DNA of 64,000 bases, taken from Vreelandella maris (GTDB lineage Bacteria; Pseudomonadota; Gammaproteobacteria; Pseudomonadales; Halomonadaceae). Both the position numbers and the translations under genes were made by a program. The stretch's first letter is position 1; each line of letters starts with the position of its first letter. The notes under the pieces are model-generated. The model was not told the DNA's origin. It saw only the letters and a program-made list of their open reading frames with translations, and ran no database searches. Below, one piece after another: positions 34,617 through 43,709 of the stretch. The stretch spans positions 1 to 64,000 of the forward strand of contig NZ_JABWCV010000018.1 of NCBI RefSeq assembly GCF_013371085.1. Direction: 5' to 3'.

Positions 34617-36110
34617 ATGATTCATTCCCTGATGGAAAAAATGGGTGTCGCAAAAGAGCAGTATCAAGGCGGCGACCTGGTGGTGACAACGCCCATTGAT
34701 GGCAGCGAGATTGGCCGTCTAAAAACGGCCTCCAACAGCGACGTGGATACCGCTATCGCGAATGCAGAAAATGCCTTTCTCGCCTGGAAAAGTGTTCCAG
34801 CCCCTCGGCGTGGTGAATTGGTTCGTTTGTTTGGCGAACAATTGCGTCAACACAAACAATCGCTTGGCGAGTTGGTCACCTGGGAGTGTGGCAAAATTCT
34901 TCCGGAAGGCCTGGGCGAAGTTCAGGAGATGATCGACATTTGCGACCTTGCGGTTGGTCAATCCCGCCAACTGTTTGGCCTGACCATTGCTTCTGAGCGC
35001 CCTGGCCACCATATGCGGGAAAGTTGGCACCCATTAGGCCCGATTGGACTGATTACTGCCTTCAATTTTCCCGTTGCCCCTTGGGCATGGAATTCAGCCT
35101 TAGCGCTAGTATGCGGTAATAGCTTGCTATGGAAGCCTTCGGAAAAAACACCGTTAACGGCGCTGGCATGCCAAGCTCTGCTAGAGCGCGCGATTGAAGC
35201 GTTCGGTGACGAAGCGCCCAAGCATTTAAGCCAAGTAATTATTGGTGAGCGAGCGGCAGGCGAGCAGTTAGTAGATGACTCACGAGTGGCGCTTATCAGT
35301 GCCACTGGCAGCACACGTATGGGTCGCGAAGTAGGTCCCAAAGTGGCGGCGCGCTTTGGCCGCAGCATTCTTGAGCTGGGTGGCAATAATGCCATGGTAT
35401 TAGCACCAAGCGCAGACCTGGATATGGCGACTCGTGCCATTCTATTCTCAGCGGTCGGCACGGCGGGACAGCGCTGCACTACGCTACGCCGTTTGATCGT
35501 GCATGAATCCATTAAAGATGAAGTGCTATCGCGACTGAAAAAGGCTTACAGCGATGTGAGTATCGGCAACCCACTTAAAGGAAGCCTAGTCGGCCCATTG
35601 ATTGATCACCAAGCCTTTGACGCGATGCAGAGTGTACTGGCCAAAGCGCGTGAGCATGGTGCCAATGTCTTCGGCGGAGACCGTGTTGAGATCGCTAATA
35701 GTGATGAAGGTTACTACGTGGCGCCTGCCATTGTTGAAGTGGCAGAACAAGACTCGCTAGTTAAGCACGAAACCTTTGCGCCCATTCTCTATGTTCTTAC
35801 CTATAAGGAGCTGGAAGAGGCTATTGCCACCAATAACGATGTTCCCCAAGGCTTGTCATCCTGCATCTTTACTACCGATGTTCGTGAAGCTGAAACCTTC
35901 GTATCCGCAGTCGGCAGTGATTGCGGCATCGCTAACGTCAACATCGGCCCCAGCGGCGCTGAAATTGGTGGGGCGTTTGGGGGCGAGAAAGAGACCGGTG
36001 GTGGACGTGAGTCTGGCTCTGACGTCTGGAAGAGCTATATGCGACGCCAAACCAACACCGTTAACTACTCTCGCGAACTCCCATTAGCCCAAGGCATTAA
36101 GTTCGACTAA
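34617..36110 (+). CDS. amaB: 2-Aminoadipate-6-semialdehyde / piperideine-6-carboxylate dehydrogenase, AmaB-like
   Basis: ALDH7-type aldehyde dehydrogenase of 497 residues: FNFPVAPWAWNSALALVCGN, coenzyme loop SATGSTRMGREVG, general base ILELGGNNAM and nucleophile in GTAGQRCTTLRRL. The C-terminal NVNIGPSGAEIGGAFGGEKE is typical of the ALDH7/AmaB group. It makes 2-aminoadipate from the semialdehyde. The gene neighbours (AmaA-like oxidase, aminotransferase, HglS, YdiJ) support this. A 108-bp divergent region with the LysR gene precedes it. Confidence 0.88.
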   Translation: MIHSLMEKMGVAKEQYQGGDLVVTTPIDGSEIGRLKTASNSDVDTAIANAENAFLAWKSVPAPRRGELVRLFGEQLRQHKQSLGELVTWECGKILPEGLGEVQEMIDICDLAVGQSRQLFGLTIASERPGHHMRESWHPLGPIGLITAFNFPVAPWAWNSALALVCGNSLLWKPSEKTPLTALACQALLERAIEAFGDEAPKHLSQVIIGERAAGEQLVDDSRVALISATGSTRMGREVGPKVAARFGRSILELGGNNAMVLAPSADLDMATRAILFSAVGTAGQRCTTLRRLIVHESIKDEVLSRLKKAYSDVSIGNPLKGSLVGPLIDHQAFDAMQSVLAKAREHGANVFGGDRVEIANSDEGYYVAPAIVEVAEQDSLVKHETFAPILYVLTYKELEEAIATNNDVPQGLSSCIFTTDVREAETFVSAVGSDCGIANVNIGPSGAEIGGAFGGEKETGGGRESGSDVWKSYMRRQTNTVNYSRELPLAQGIKFD

Positions 36111-36179
36111 CCCTTCCCAACAAGAAAGGGCTCTAATGTAAAGGGCCCTTACTAACAACATAAAAAAAGAAGGTGATGT

Positions 36180-37640
36180 ATGAGTGACGATGTCCAAATC
36201 GGCCCGACGCCGGGCCTCGCGATGGCTCTACTTCCGCTGCTGGCCACTACCGCCATTCTTATACTGCAGTTTTTTATCTTCTCTGACTTTACTCCCCATA
36301 TTCCCTTAGCTTTCGGGATTATGATTTGCGCCATGTGCGGGCGTATACGCGGCGTTCCCTGGGAAAAGATGGAAGCCTCAATGCTTGAGGTGGTCAAGCT
36401 AGGCATGCCCGCCATTTTTATTCTATTAGCGGTAGGCATGGTGATTGGCACCTGGATCCTTTCCGGCACAGTGCCCACCCTGATGTATTATGGTTTTCAG
36501 TTGGTTTCGCCCTCCTACTTTCTAGTAGCCACCTGTGTCATTAGTGCGCTGGTCTCCCTCGCAACGGGCACCTCCTGGGGCACGGTAGGGACACTTGGGC
36601 TTGCCCTAATGGGGATCGGGGAAGGGTTGGGTATTCCCATGCACCTAACAGGCGGCGCGCTAGTATCAGGTGCCTTTTTTGGCGATAAAATGTCACCGCT
36701 ATCGGAGACAACCAACCTAACACCGGCCGTCTGTGAAACTGATTTATGGAGCCATATACGCAGCATGATGGCGACCACGGTGCCCGCTATGTTGATAGCG
36801 CTGGTGCTCTATGTATGGCTCGGCGCTGGCTATGGTGGTCAGTTCGAACGAAGCACCGATATTGCAACCTTTCGTCAGGCGCTTGATGAAACCTTTACAC
36901 TTTCTTGGGTAACGCTTATCCCACCCTGTGTGGTCATTGGCCTGGCACTCGCCAAGTTCCCTCCTTTTCCGACCATTTTTACCGGCGCTGCTATAGGCGG
37001 CTTAGTTGCCATCGGTGTTCAAGGCGAGACCTTACACGCGGTGTTTGATGCCATGCAGAATGGTTTTAGCAGCGATACCGGCAATTCTGCGATTGATGCG
37101 CTGCTAAGCAGTGGCGGCGTTCTCTCCATGACCTGGGTCGTTACCTTAACGTTCTTTGCGTTAGGTTTCGCTGGCATGTTGGAAGCCTATGGCACCGTTG
37201 ATGCCATTATTAAACAGCTAATGCGGCTGATTAAAGGTCGTTTCAGCCTCGTAGCAACAAGCTCCGGCACTACGCTCGCGGTGAGTACTATTATCGGCGA
37301 TGTGTATACAACGCTGGTATTACCCGGCCGGTTGCTAAAAGGTCAGTATCAAGCCATGGGCTATAAAACCTGTACGCTGTCGCGCTCGATCGAAGACAAC
37401 GGCACGCTGTCTTCCCCATTGATTCCTTGGAACATGGGCGGCGGGTTTGTGTCATCGACCATTGGTGTACCCACACTGGCTTATGCACCTTTCGCCTTCG
37501 CTTGCTGGCTATCGCCGCTATTCGGACTACTTTGGGCCCTAACCGGCCGCTTTATTCCTCGCGACGAACCTGAGCAGCCAGAAACAAACGCTACTGATGC
37601 ACCGCACTCCGCCCCCACCTCTCAACACTCTGCTTCATAG
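36180..37640 (+). CDS. NhaC-family Na+/H+ antiporter or amino-acid exchanger
   Basis: Polytopic protein of 486 residues with about a dozen hydrophobic segments and the NhaC signatures ATGTSWGTVGTLGLALMGIG and FGDKMSPLSETTNL. A second conserved block is TTLVLPGRLLKGQY with IEDNGTLSSPLIPWN. It sits between amaB and amaA with a ribosome site (AAGGTGAT). In this context it may exchange lysine, pipecolate or a cation. The substrate is inference; the family includes both plain Na+/H+ and organic-substrate antiporters. Confidence 0.85.
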   Translation: MSDDVQIGPTPGLAMALLPLLATTAILILQFFIFSDFTPHIPLAFGIMICAMCGRIRGVPWEKMEASMLEVVKLGMPAIFILLAVGMVIGTWILSGTVPTLMYYGFQLVSPSYFLVATCVISALVSLATGTSWGTVGTLGLALMGIGEGLGIPMHLTGGALVSGAFFGDKMSPLSETTNLTPAVCETDLWSHIRSMMATTVPAMLIALVLYVWLGAGYGGQFERSTDIATFRQALDETFTLSWVTLIPPCVVIGLALAKFPPFPTIFTGAAIGGLVAIGVQGETLHAVFDAMQNGFSSDTGNSAIDALLSSGGVLSMTWVVTLTFFALGFAGMLEAYGTVDAIIKQLMRLIKGRFSLVATSSGTTLAVSTIIGDVYTTLVLPGRLLKGQYQAMGYKTCTLSRSIEDNGTLSSPLIPWNMGGGFVSSTIGVPTLAYAPFAFACWLSPLFGLLWALTGRFIPRDEPEQPETNATDAPHSAPTSQHSAS

Positions 37641-37647
37641 CCATACA

Positions 37648-37680
37648 AGGTCGGCCTTGGGCCGGCCTGCGCTTCTTTTT
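37648..37680 (+). terminator. Terminator-like hairpin between the antiporter and the oxidase
   Basis: A 9-bp stem (AGGTCGGCC/GGCCGGCCT, one G-T pair) with a 3-nt loop is followed by CTTCTTTTT. It lies 8 nt after the antiporter stop. AAGGAGG and the oxidase ATG follow at once, so it probably reduces rather than ends transcription into amaA. Confidence 0.6.
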
Positions 37681-37694
37681 AAGGAGGTATTAAA

Positions 37695-38987
37695 ATGCCA
37701 ACGCCCCTCTCCGAGCGCTGCCTTTGGCACCAAACAAGTGCCGAAACGCCTCTAGACTACCCCGTGTTAGCCAGCCATGAAGAGGTCGATGTGTGTGTGA
37801 TGGGCGGCGGGATTACGGGACTCTCCACTGCGATGCATCTGGCCGAGAAAGATATCAAAACAACCTTGCTAGAGGCGGGAGATATCCCCAGTGGCGGGTC
37901 AGGACGCAGTGTTGGCCTGGTTAACGCCGGGCTTTGGATACCTCCCGATGACATTGTGGCCGCGCTAGGCAAAGAGAACGGTGAGCGGGTTAATACTATT
38001 CTAGGCGGCGCGCCCTCAAAGGTCTTCGAGATCATTGAGCGCCATGCTATTCAGTGTGACGCTACTCGTACTGGAACCCTTCACCTTGGCCATAACGCCA
38101 AAGGCTGCCAAGAACTTGCCCGCCGCCGGGATCAGTTGCAACATCGTGGGGCACCGGTGACCTTACTGGAAGGTGAGGAATGCGAGCGTATGACGGGCAC
38201 CTCACAAATACATACAGCGCTTCTTGACGAACGCGCGGGCACTATCAATCCCTGTGGCTATACGCGTGGGCTTGCCCGCGCGGCGGCCAACTCAGGGGCT
38301 ACGCTTTACTGCCACAGTGCGGCAACGGGAATCGAGCGGCACGGGGATCGCTGGCGAGTAATGACCGAAGGCGGTAGCGTCACAGCAAATAGAGTGGTGA
38401 TGGCAACCAACGCTTATACGGAAGATGGTTGGAACCAAGTTCGCCAGCACTTTTTCACCGGGCACTTCTTTCAATTGGCATCAGAGCCACTAATTGGTAA
38501 AGCCGCCGATGCAATTCTCCCAGAGAAGCAAGGCGCCTGGGACACTCGCACCGTGCTTAGCAGTATTCGTCGCGACAAGGAGGGCCGCCTTATTCTTGGC
38601 AGCCTGGGCAAAGGCGAAGGAAGGCCTCTTTCTTATCTCACTCACTGGGCCGATACGATACAGAATCACTACTTTCCCGCGCTTGGCAGCGTTCGCTGGC
38701 AGTACACCTGGACCGGTAAGGTCGCCTTCACACCGGATCACACCTTGCGTATTTTTGAACCGGCCCCTGGGATATTGTCAGCTACTGGTTATAACGGACG
38801 CGGCATTACTACCGGCACTGTGGTTGGGCAAGGATTTGCTCACTATATTGCCAAGGGCGATGACAGCCTGCTCCCCCTGCCGGTATCGCAGCCGAAACCC
38901 ATCAAGGTACGCCCACTATGGAGCTGTGCCTATGAAGGTGGCTTCTCTCTATACCACGCGGGCCAATGCCTAAGAGTGCTTATTTAA
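37695..38987 (+). CDS. amaA: FAD-dependent amine oxidase, L-pipecolate oxidase AmaA-like
   Basis: DadA-type flavoprotein of 430 residues. The FAD motif is CVMGGGITGLSTAMHLAEK near residue 35, GGSGRSVGLVNAGLW near 70 suits the flavin/substrate region, and the C-terminal FAD segment is ILSATGYNGRGITTGTVVGQ. It follows amaB and the antiporter. The AmaA-AmaB pairing is the known Pseudomonas putida arrangement that turns L-pipecolate into piperideine-6-carboxylate and then 2-aminoadipate. A strong AAGGAGG supports the start. Confidence 0.85.
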   Translation: MPTPLSERCLWHQTSAETPLDYPVLASHEEVDVCVMGGGITGLSTAMHLAEKDIKTTLLEAGDIPSGGSGRSVGLVNAGLWIPPDDIVAALGKENGERVNTILGGAPSKVFEIIERHAIQCDATRTGTLHLGHNAKGCQELARRRDQLQHRGAPVTLLEGEECERMTGTSQIHTALLDERAGTINPCGYTRGLARAAANSGATLYCHSAATGIERHGDRWRVMTEGGSVTANRVVMATNAYTEDGWNQVRQHFFTGHFFQLASEPLIGKAADAILPEKQGAWDTRTVLSSIRRDKEGRLILGSLGKGEGRPLSYLTHWADTIQNHYFPALGSVRWQYTWTGKVAFTPDHTLRIFEPAPGILSATGYNGRGITTGTVVGQGFAHYIAKGDDSLLPLPVSQPKPIKVRPLWSCAYEGGFSLYHAGQCLRVLI

Positions 38988-39028
38988 TCTCCAAGCCTCT
39001 TCGGACATACCTTAAATTGCCTTCTTAA

Positions 39029-39061
39029 GCGCGCTCGGAACTAACCTGGGCGCGCCTTTTT
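39029..39061 (+). terminator. Rho-independent terminator after amaA
   Basis: A 6-bp stem, GCGCGC with GCGCGC, has a 15-nt loop and is followed by CTTTTT. It lies about 40 bp past the AmaA stop and before the convergent HglS gene. A second hairpin, GGTGGCA/TGCCACC at about 39085-39106, may serve the minus-strand operon. Confidence 0.65.
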
Positions 39062-39120
39062 AAATCTTGATGGATTGGAAATAACCGGTGGCATGTCATT
39101 GTGCCACCTCCATCCAGGGC

Positions 39121-40494
39121 CTAGGCGTGTACCTCGCCTTTCAAACTCGCCAAGACACTTGCTTTCGATGCCCGCTCGCGCTCTGCGTAGAGCGATAACT
39201 CGTCGGTTACCTGAGCACCCAAAGCTTCTTCAAAGGCATCACGATTCGCATTTCCGGCATAGGCCTCGTTCTGCCCTCCACCTAGATTCGACTGGAAAAT
39301 ACCCGCCGCACTCACCGGCAGAAAGTCTTCATAGGTAATCGGCTGTACTTCCACCAGCCCCTGCGCGATTAACGCATTGATATCGGTACTTCCAACGTCT
39401 TTATTGGCCTGCCCTTTCTCGGTCAGATAATAGTGAAAATACGCTAATGCCTCACGGCGCATTGCCTCGTCGTTGTCAGGGAATTTGGCAAATACGTTTT
39501 TCATTACCGTTTGGTGCGAATCGTTATCCAGCCCAGCGGTTTGCTTGCGACCTTCAGTAAGCAACTGGTCATAAAGTGCACGCCCTTTCGGCGTTAGCGC
39601 CACACCCCGCTGCTCAATTTCACCAAAGCGAGCGGTGTGGGTGCCTTGCGCATCACCGGCAAAGCGAATTGATTCTTCTAACGCTTTAAAGCTGGTTTGG
39701 CGCAGCAATATGGGGCATTCTCGCTGCGGCGGCCCTTCAATAACGAGCTTAGGATTCATGCCCATCTCCGGCATGCGGCGCTGCACTTCGTCAATATCCA
39801 GGGTGCGCGGCGTCAGGTGATTAATATGCGGCCCACGGAAGCACACTACATCGGCAATCAAACGGTGCTCATCTTGAAGCGCATGATAGGTATCCAAATC
39901 GACCGTCGCATCTTGGTGCCAACGGAAGGTTTCCAGGGCTTCTTTTACAAACTGATCGGCCTCTTCGCTGGTTAATCCATCCTGGGTTTCGTGACGTTCA
40001 ATGAATTTCCGCGCGCCTGGTGTAAAAATATCTCGCTTGGCCAGAATTTCCTCTGAGCGCTGGCGCAGCGTCTCGCTTTCGATTAACTCTAAACGCAGTA
40101 GCGATGTAAAAATGCGGAAAGGGTTGCGTGCCAGCGCTTCATCTTCGATGGGTCGGAAGGCTGTTGAGTGAACCGGAACACCCGCTTCGGAAAGATCGTA
40201 ATAACCCACTGGGTACATGCCCATAACGGCAAACAGGCGGCGCAACATGGAAAGCTCTGAGGCAGTACCCACGCGAATTGCCCCGTGGCGCTCTACGCTC
40301 AAGCGGGCCAGTTCACCCTGTGCTTCCAGGCGATGTTGCAATTCAGGCTGCTGACTAAGCGTTTCCTGGTTAACACTGTCCACAAGTTCAAGTAGTGTGC
40401 CGTACTGTGGTACTTCTGCTTGATACATGGCCGACATGGCCTTAGAGAAACGGTCACGAATATCGTCGGTTGGAAGAAGTGTTGTTTGGGTCAT
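39121..40494 (-). CDS. hglS: 2-Oxoadipate dioxygenase/decarboxylase, HglS (DUF1338) family
   Basis: VOC-fold, DUF1338-family protein of 457 residues (YdcJ/HglS). It includes the metal-site segments SERHGAIRVGT and GPHINHLTPRTLD, and DFLPVSAAGIFQSNLGG near the C-terminus. In P. putida HglS converts 2-oxoadipate to D-2-hydroxyglutarate in D-lysine catabolism. It is the third gene of the operon aminotransferase, YdiJ, HglS, so this operon covers three consecutive steps. Confidence 0.85.
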   Translation of the reverse strand: MTQTTLLPTDDIRDRFSKAMSAMYQAEVPQYGTLLELVDSVNQETLSQQPELQHRLEAQGELARLSVERHGAIRVGTASELSMLRRLFAVMGMYPVGYYDLSEAGVPVHSTAFRPIEDEALARNPFRIFTSLLRLELIESETLRQRSEEILAKRDIFTPGARKFIERHETQDGLTSEEADQFVKEALETFRWHQDATVDLDTYHALQDEHRLIADVVCFRGPHINHLTPRTLDIDEVQRRMPEMGMNPKLVIEGPPQRECPILLRQTSFKALEESIRFAGDAQGTHTARFGEIEQRGVALTPKGRALYDQLLTEGRKQTAGLDNDSHQTVMKNVFAKFPDNDEAMRREALAYFHYYLTEKGQANKDVGSTDINALIAQGLVEVQPITYEDFLPVSAAGIFQSNLGGGQNEAYAGNANRDAFEEALGAQVTDELSLYAERERASKASVLASLKGEVHA

Positions 40495-40523
40495 TTCATA
40501 GCTCTCTTTTGCATACTGCTAAT

Positions 40524-43500
40524 TTAAAGATGGGATGCTGACTTCAATTGCGCCAACAGCGCCTGTAACGGGTGCTGCAGTACTTGTTGCGAATAGCGCT
40601 TCACCTGACTGCGGCAAGAATAGCCGGTGGCTAATAGCTTATCTGCGTTTGTGCTCGCTTCCACCTGCGGCTGCCAGGACTGGGCGTAGATGGTTTTTGA
40701 GGTGTCGGTGTTACGTGTTTCGTGGCCGTAAGTACCGGACATACCGCAGCAGCCGGTAGCCATCAGCTCAAGCTCTAACCCAAATGCCGCAAACACCTGC
40801 TGCCACGCTTTGGGGCTACCCGGTGCGTTGGTTTTCTCAGTGCAGTGGGAAAGTAGCTTAAAGCCAGGATCCGTTAGCGTGAGTTGGCTAGGCGCAAGCA
40901 TATTAATGCGGGTGGCCAGCCATTCTTGCAACATCAGCACTTCCGGCACCGCCTCATTGCCCAGCGCTTTAACGTACTCTTGGCGATAAGTCAGCGTCAT
41001 CGCCGGGTCGATACCCACCATGGGAATGTCAAAGCGGGCCAACGTGCGCAGCCTTTCGGCTTGCTTAGTGGCAGTGCGCTCGAAGGCGCCTAAAAACCCC
41101 TGTACCTGGAGCGGTTTGCCGTTAGCAGAAAAAGGCATCACAAACACGCGCAGGTTGAGGCGCGATAGCAGTTCCACCATGTCCATCACCAACTTGGCTT
41201 CAAAGTGGGTGGTGAAGGCGTCTTGAATAATAATCACGCTGTTAGCGCGCTGCTGTTCGGTTAAAAATGCCAGCGAGAGCGGCGTTGCCTCAGCGATGCC
41301 CCAGGCTTTTAGCTGTTTTTTTACACTGGCACGGGAAAGCGCCGGAGAGTCGCTAATGCCCACGCTGCTACGCATGAGTTTTTCCACCCAGCGCTGACCA
41401 ATCGCCGCATTATACAGCGGGGCAATCTTGGCTAGCGCCGGCAGCATAAACTCGGTGCCGCCAATCACGTAGTCCCGCAGTGGGCGCAGGTAGCGGCCGT
41501 GGTAGACCTCTAAAAATTGAGAACGAAACTGGGGGACGTTAACCTTGATCGGGCATTGCCCCGCGCAGGATTTACACGCCAGGCAGCCCGCCATGGCATC
41601 GTAAACTTCGTGGGAGTAATCATGATGCTGTTTACGGCTCAGCGTATTAGTTACTCTTAACGGAAAGCTTTTAATAAAACCCCAGCCACCTTCGGCTTTC
41701 TTCTTGCGTGACTCCTCAACCATGTCAATCCCTGCCTGGGATTGCAGGCGCAGCCACTCGCGGATCAGGCTAGCGCGGCCTTTGGGCGAATGGCGACGAT
41801 CCCGCGTGGCCTTCCAGGAAGGGCACATGGGATCGTCAACGTCATAGTTATAGCAAGCGCCGTTACCGTTGCAGTAGACCGCTGCGTCGTAGGCCTGCCA
41901 GGCGCGCTCATCGATAGTGCGATCAAGCTGGCCACGCGTTGTTACGCCATCAATGGTCAGCAGTTCAGGGTCGCGCTCGCGGGCGATTAATTTGCCAGTC
42001 TCTTTCGTTGCAGTAGTCCCCGCCGCTTCGGGCGGGCCAGAACTACCCGTGGCTTCGGGCGGGCTAAAAAGCGGCGAGGCGATCTTGCCCGGGTTAAGCT
42101 GATTGTAAGGATCAAAAGCCGCTTTTACCCGCTGGAGGCTGGGGTAGAGTTCGCCAAAGAATTTGGGCGCGTATTCAGAGCGCACGCCTTTGCCGTGTTC
42201 ACCCCACAGCAGCCCGCCATATTTTTGCGTAAGCGCAGCGACTTCATCGGAGATTTCGCGAATCAGCGCTTCCTGGGCGGGGTCTTTCATATCGATGGCG
42301 GGACGAACGTGCAGTACACCGGCGTCTACATGGCCGAACATGCCGTAGGAGAGCCCCCGGGCATCCAGTGCAGCACGGAACTCGGCGATAAAGTCCGCTA
42401 AATGCTCTGGCGGAACGGCGGTATCTTCCACAAACGGAATGGGCCGTTTCTCACCCTGAACGTTGCCGAGCAAGCCTACTGAGCGTTTGCGCATGGCGTA
42501 GACTTTCTGGATCTGCCCGCGCCCCTCGGCCAAGGTGTAGCCTAGGCGCTCAACGGTTGCGTCCTGGCTTAGATGGTCGGTAAAGGCGCGAACCCGCTCG
42601 GCGAGGGCGCTCTCAGCGTCGTCATTAAATTCAATCAGGTTAATGCCGCGAATCGCCGTGTTAGCGGTGGCCGGGAAGAACTCCGCCACGCTATCCCAGA
42701 CGAAGTCTTCCATGGCCAGCTGCAGCACGGTGTCGTCGATGGTCTCTATGGAAGTCGGGCGCAGCGCCTGCGGCTGGGGTTGGGAAGTGCTAGCGGCCAT
42801 GAGCGCTTTGGCGTCTCGCAGTGCATCCATAAAACTAGTGTAGCGCACATTAATCAGGGTGGAGTGCTTGGGAATCGGCAGCACGTTCAACACCGCTTCA
42901 TTCAGAAAACCCAGCGAGCCTTCCGAGCCGCACAGCAGGCTATTAAGGTTAAGTTGTCCTTCATCATCGCGCAGGTGAGCCAAGTCATAGCCGGTTAGGC
43001 AGCGGTTAAGCGGCGGAAACTTTGCCGCAATCAAATCACGCTGCCGGTCAATAATCTCGGCGGCAGTCGAATGCACACGGCCAAGAATGCCTTCCTGCTG
43101 GCGCTCAGCCTGCTCTTCTTCAGACGTTAATGCACGGCTGTGCAGATGCTTGCCGCCGATCAAAATAGTATCGAGTTCCAGCACGTGATCACGGGTTTTA
43201 CCGTATTCACAGCTGCCCTGGCCGCTGGCATCAGTAGAGATCATGCCGCCGATGGTGGCGCGGTTGGAAGTCGAAAGCTCCGGGGCGAAAAACAGCCCGT
43301 GGGGCTTGAGCGCAGCATTGAGCTGGTCTTTCACCACCCCGGCCTGAACGCGGACTCGATGGTTTTCAGTGTCGATCTCGATAATCTTGTTCATGTGGCG
43401 TGATACGTCCACCACGATGCCGTCGGTGAGCGATTGGCCGTTGGTGCCGGTGCCGCCGCCTCGAGGGGTTAACACAATACCCCGATGGGTAGCCTGCGCA

Positions 43501-43709
43501 GCAAGCCGGCTAAGGCTTTCTAGGTCTTCTGCATGCTTGGGATAGACCGCCGCCTGGGGCAGGCGCTGGTAGATCGAATTATCCGTCGCCAGCACTGTGC
43601 GGTTAGCGTAATCTGGGGCGATTTCACCTTCAAAACCGCGGCCGCGCAAGGCTTCGAGAAACGCCACATACCCTCTTCGCAGTGCCACCTCACTGACCAT
43701 TGCGATCAT
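40524..43709 (-). CDS. ydiJ: FAD/Fe-S D-2-hydroxyglutarate dehydrogenase, YdiJ-like
   Basis: Large oxidase of 1061 residues. The FAD-binding type-4 domain at about 1-280 (LTPRGGGTGTNGQSLTDG, GGMISTDASGQGS) is followed by the FAD-oxidase C domain to about 560 (FGHVDAGVLHVRP). Then come the Fe-S domain with CNGNGACYNYDVDDPMCPS and CLACKSCAGQCPIKV (two ferredoxin-like clusters), and a C-terminal CCG-type domain (CTEKTN; TGCCGMSGTYGHE). Its ATG overlaps the aminotransferase stop (ATGA). It would oxidise D-2-hydroxyglutarate to 2-oxoglutarate. A paralogue starts at the left window edge. Confidence 0.9.
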   Translation of the reverse strand: MIAMVSEVALRRGYVAFLEALRGRGFEGEIAPDYANRTVLATDNSIYQRLPQAAVYPKHAEDLESLSRLAAQATHRGIVLTPRGGGTGTNGQSLTDGIVVDVSRHMNKIIEIDTENHRVRVQAGVVKDQLNAALKPHGLFFAPELSTSNRATIGGMISTDASGQGSCEYGKTRDHVLELDTILIGGKHLHSRALTSEEEQAERQQEGILGRVHSTAAEIIDRQRDLIAAKFPPLNRCLTGYDLAHLRDDEGQLNLNSLLCGSEGSLGFLNEAVLNVLPIPKHSTLINVRYTSFMDALRDAKALMAASTSQPQPQALRPTSIETIDDTVLQLAMEDFVWDSVAEFFPATANTAIRGINLIEFNDDAESALAERVRAFTDHLSQDATVERLGYTLAEGRGQIQKVYAMRKRSVGLLGNVQGEKRPIPFVEDTAVPPEHLADFIAEFRAALDARGLSYGMFGHVDAGVLHVRPAIDMKDPAQEALIREISDEVAALTQKYGGLLWGEHGKGVRSEYAPKFFGELYPSLQRVKAAFDPYNQLNPGKIASPLFSPPEATGSSGPPEAAGTTATKETGKLIARERDPELLTIDGVTTRGQLDRTIDERAWQAYDAAVYCNGNGACYNYDVDDPMCPSWKATRDRRHSPKGRASLIREWLRLQSQAGIDMVEESRKKKAEGGWGFIKSFPLRVTNTLSRKQHHDYSHEVYDAMAGCLACKSCAGQCPIKVNVPQFRSQFLEVYHGRYLRPLRDYVIGGTEFMLPALAKIAPLYNAAIGQRWVEKLMRSSVGISDSPALSRASVKKQLKAWGIAEATPLSLAFLTEQQRANSVIIIQDAFTTHFEAKLVMDMVELLSRLNLRVFVMPFSANGKPLQVQGFLGAFERTATKQAERLRTLARFDIPMVGIDPAMTLTYRQEYVKALGNEAVPEVLMLQEWLATRINMLAPSQLTLTDPGFKLLSHCTEKTNAPGSPKAWQQVFAAFGLELELMATGCCGMSGTYGHETRNTDTSKTIYAQSWQPQVEASTNADKLLATGYSCRSQVKRYSQQVLQHPLQALLAQLKSASHL

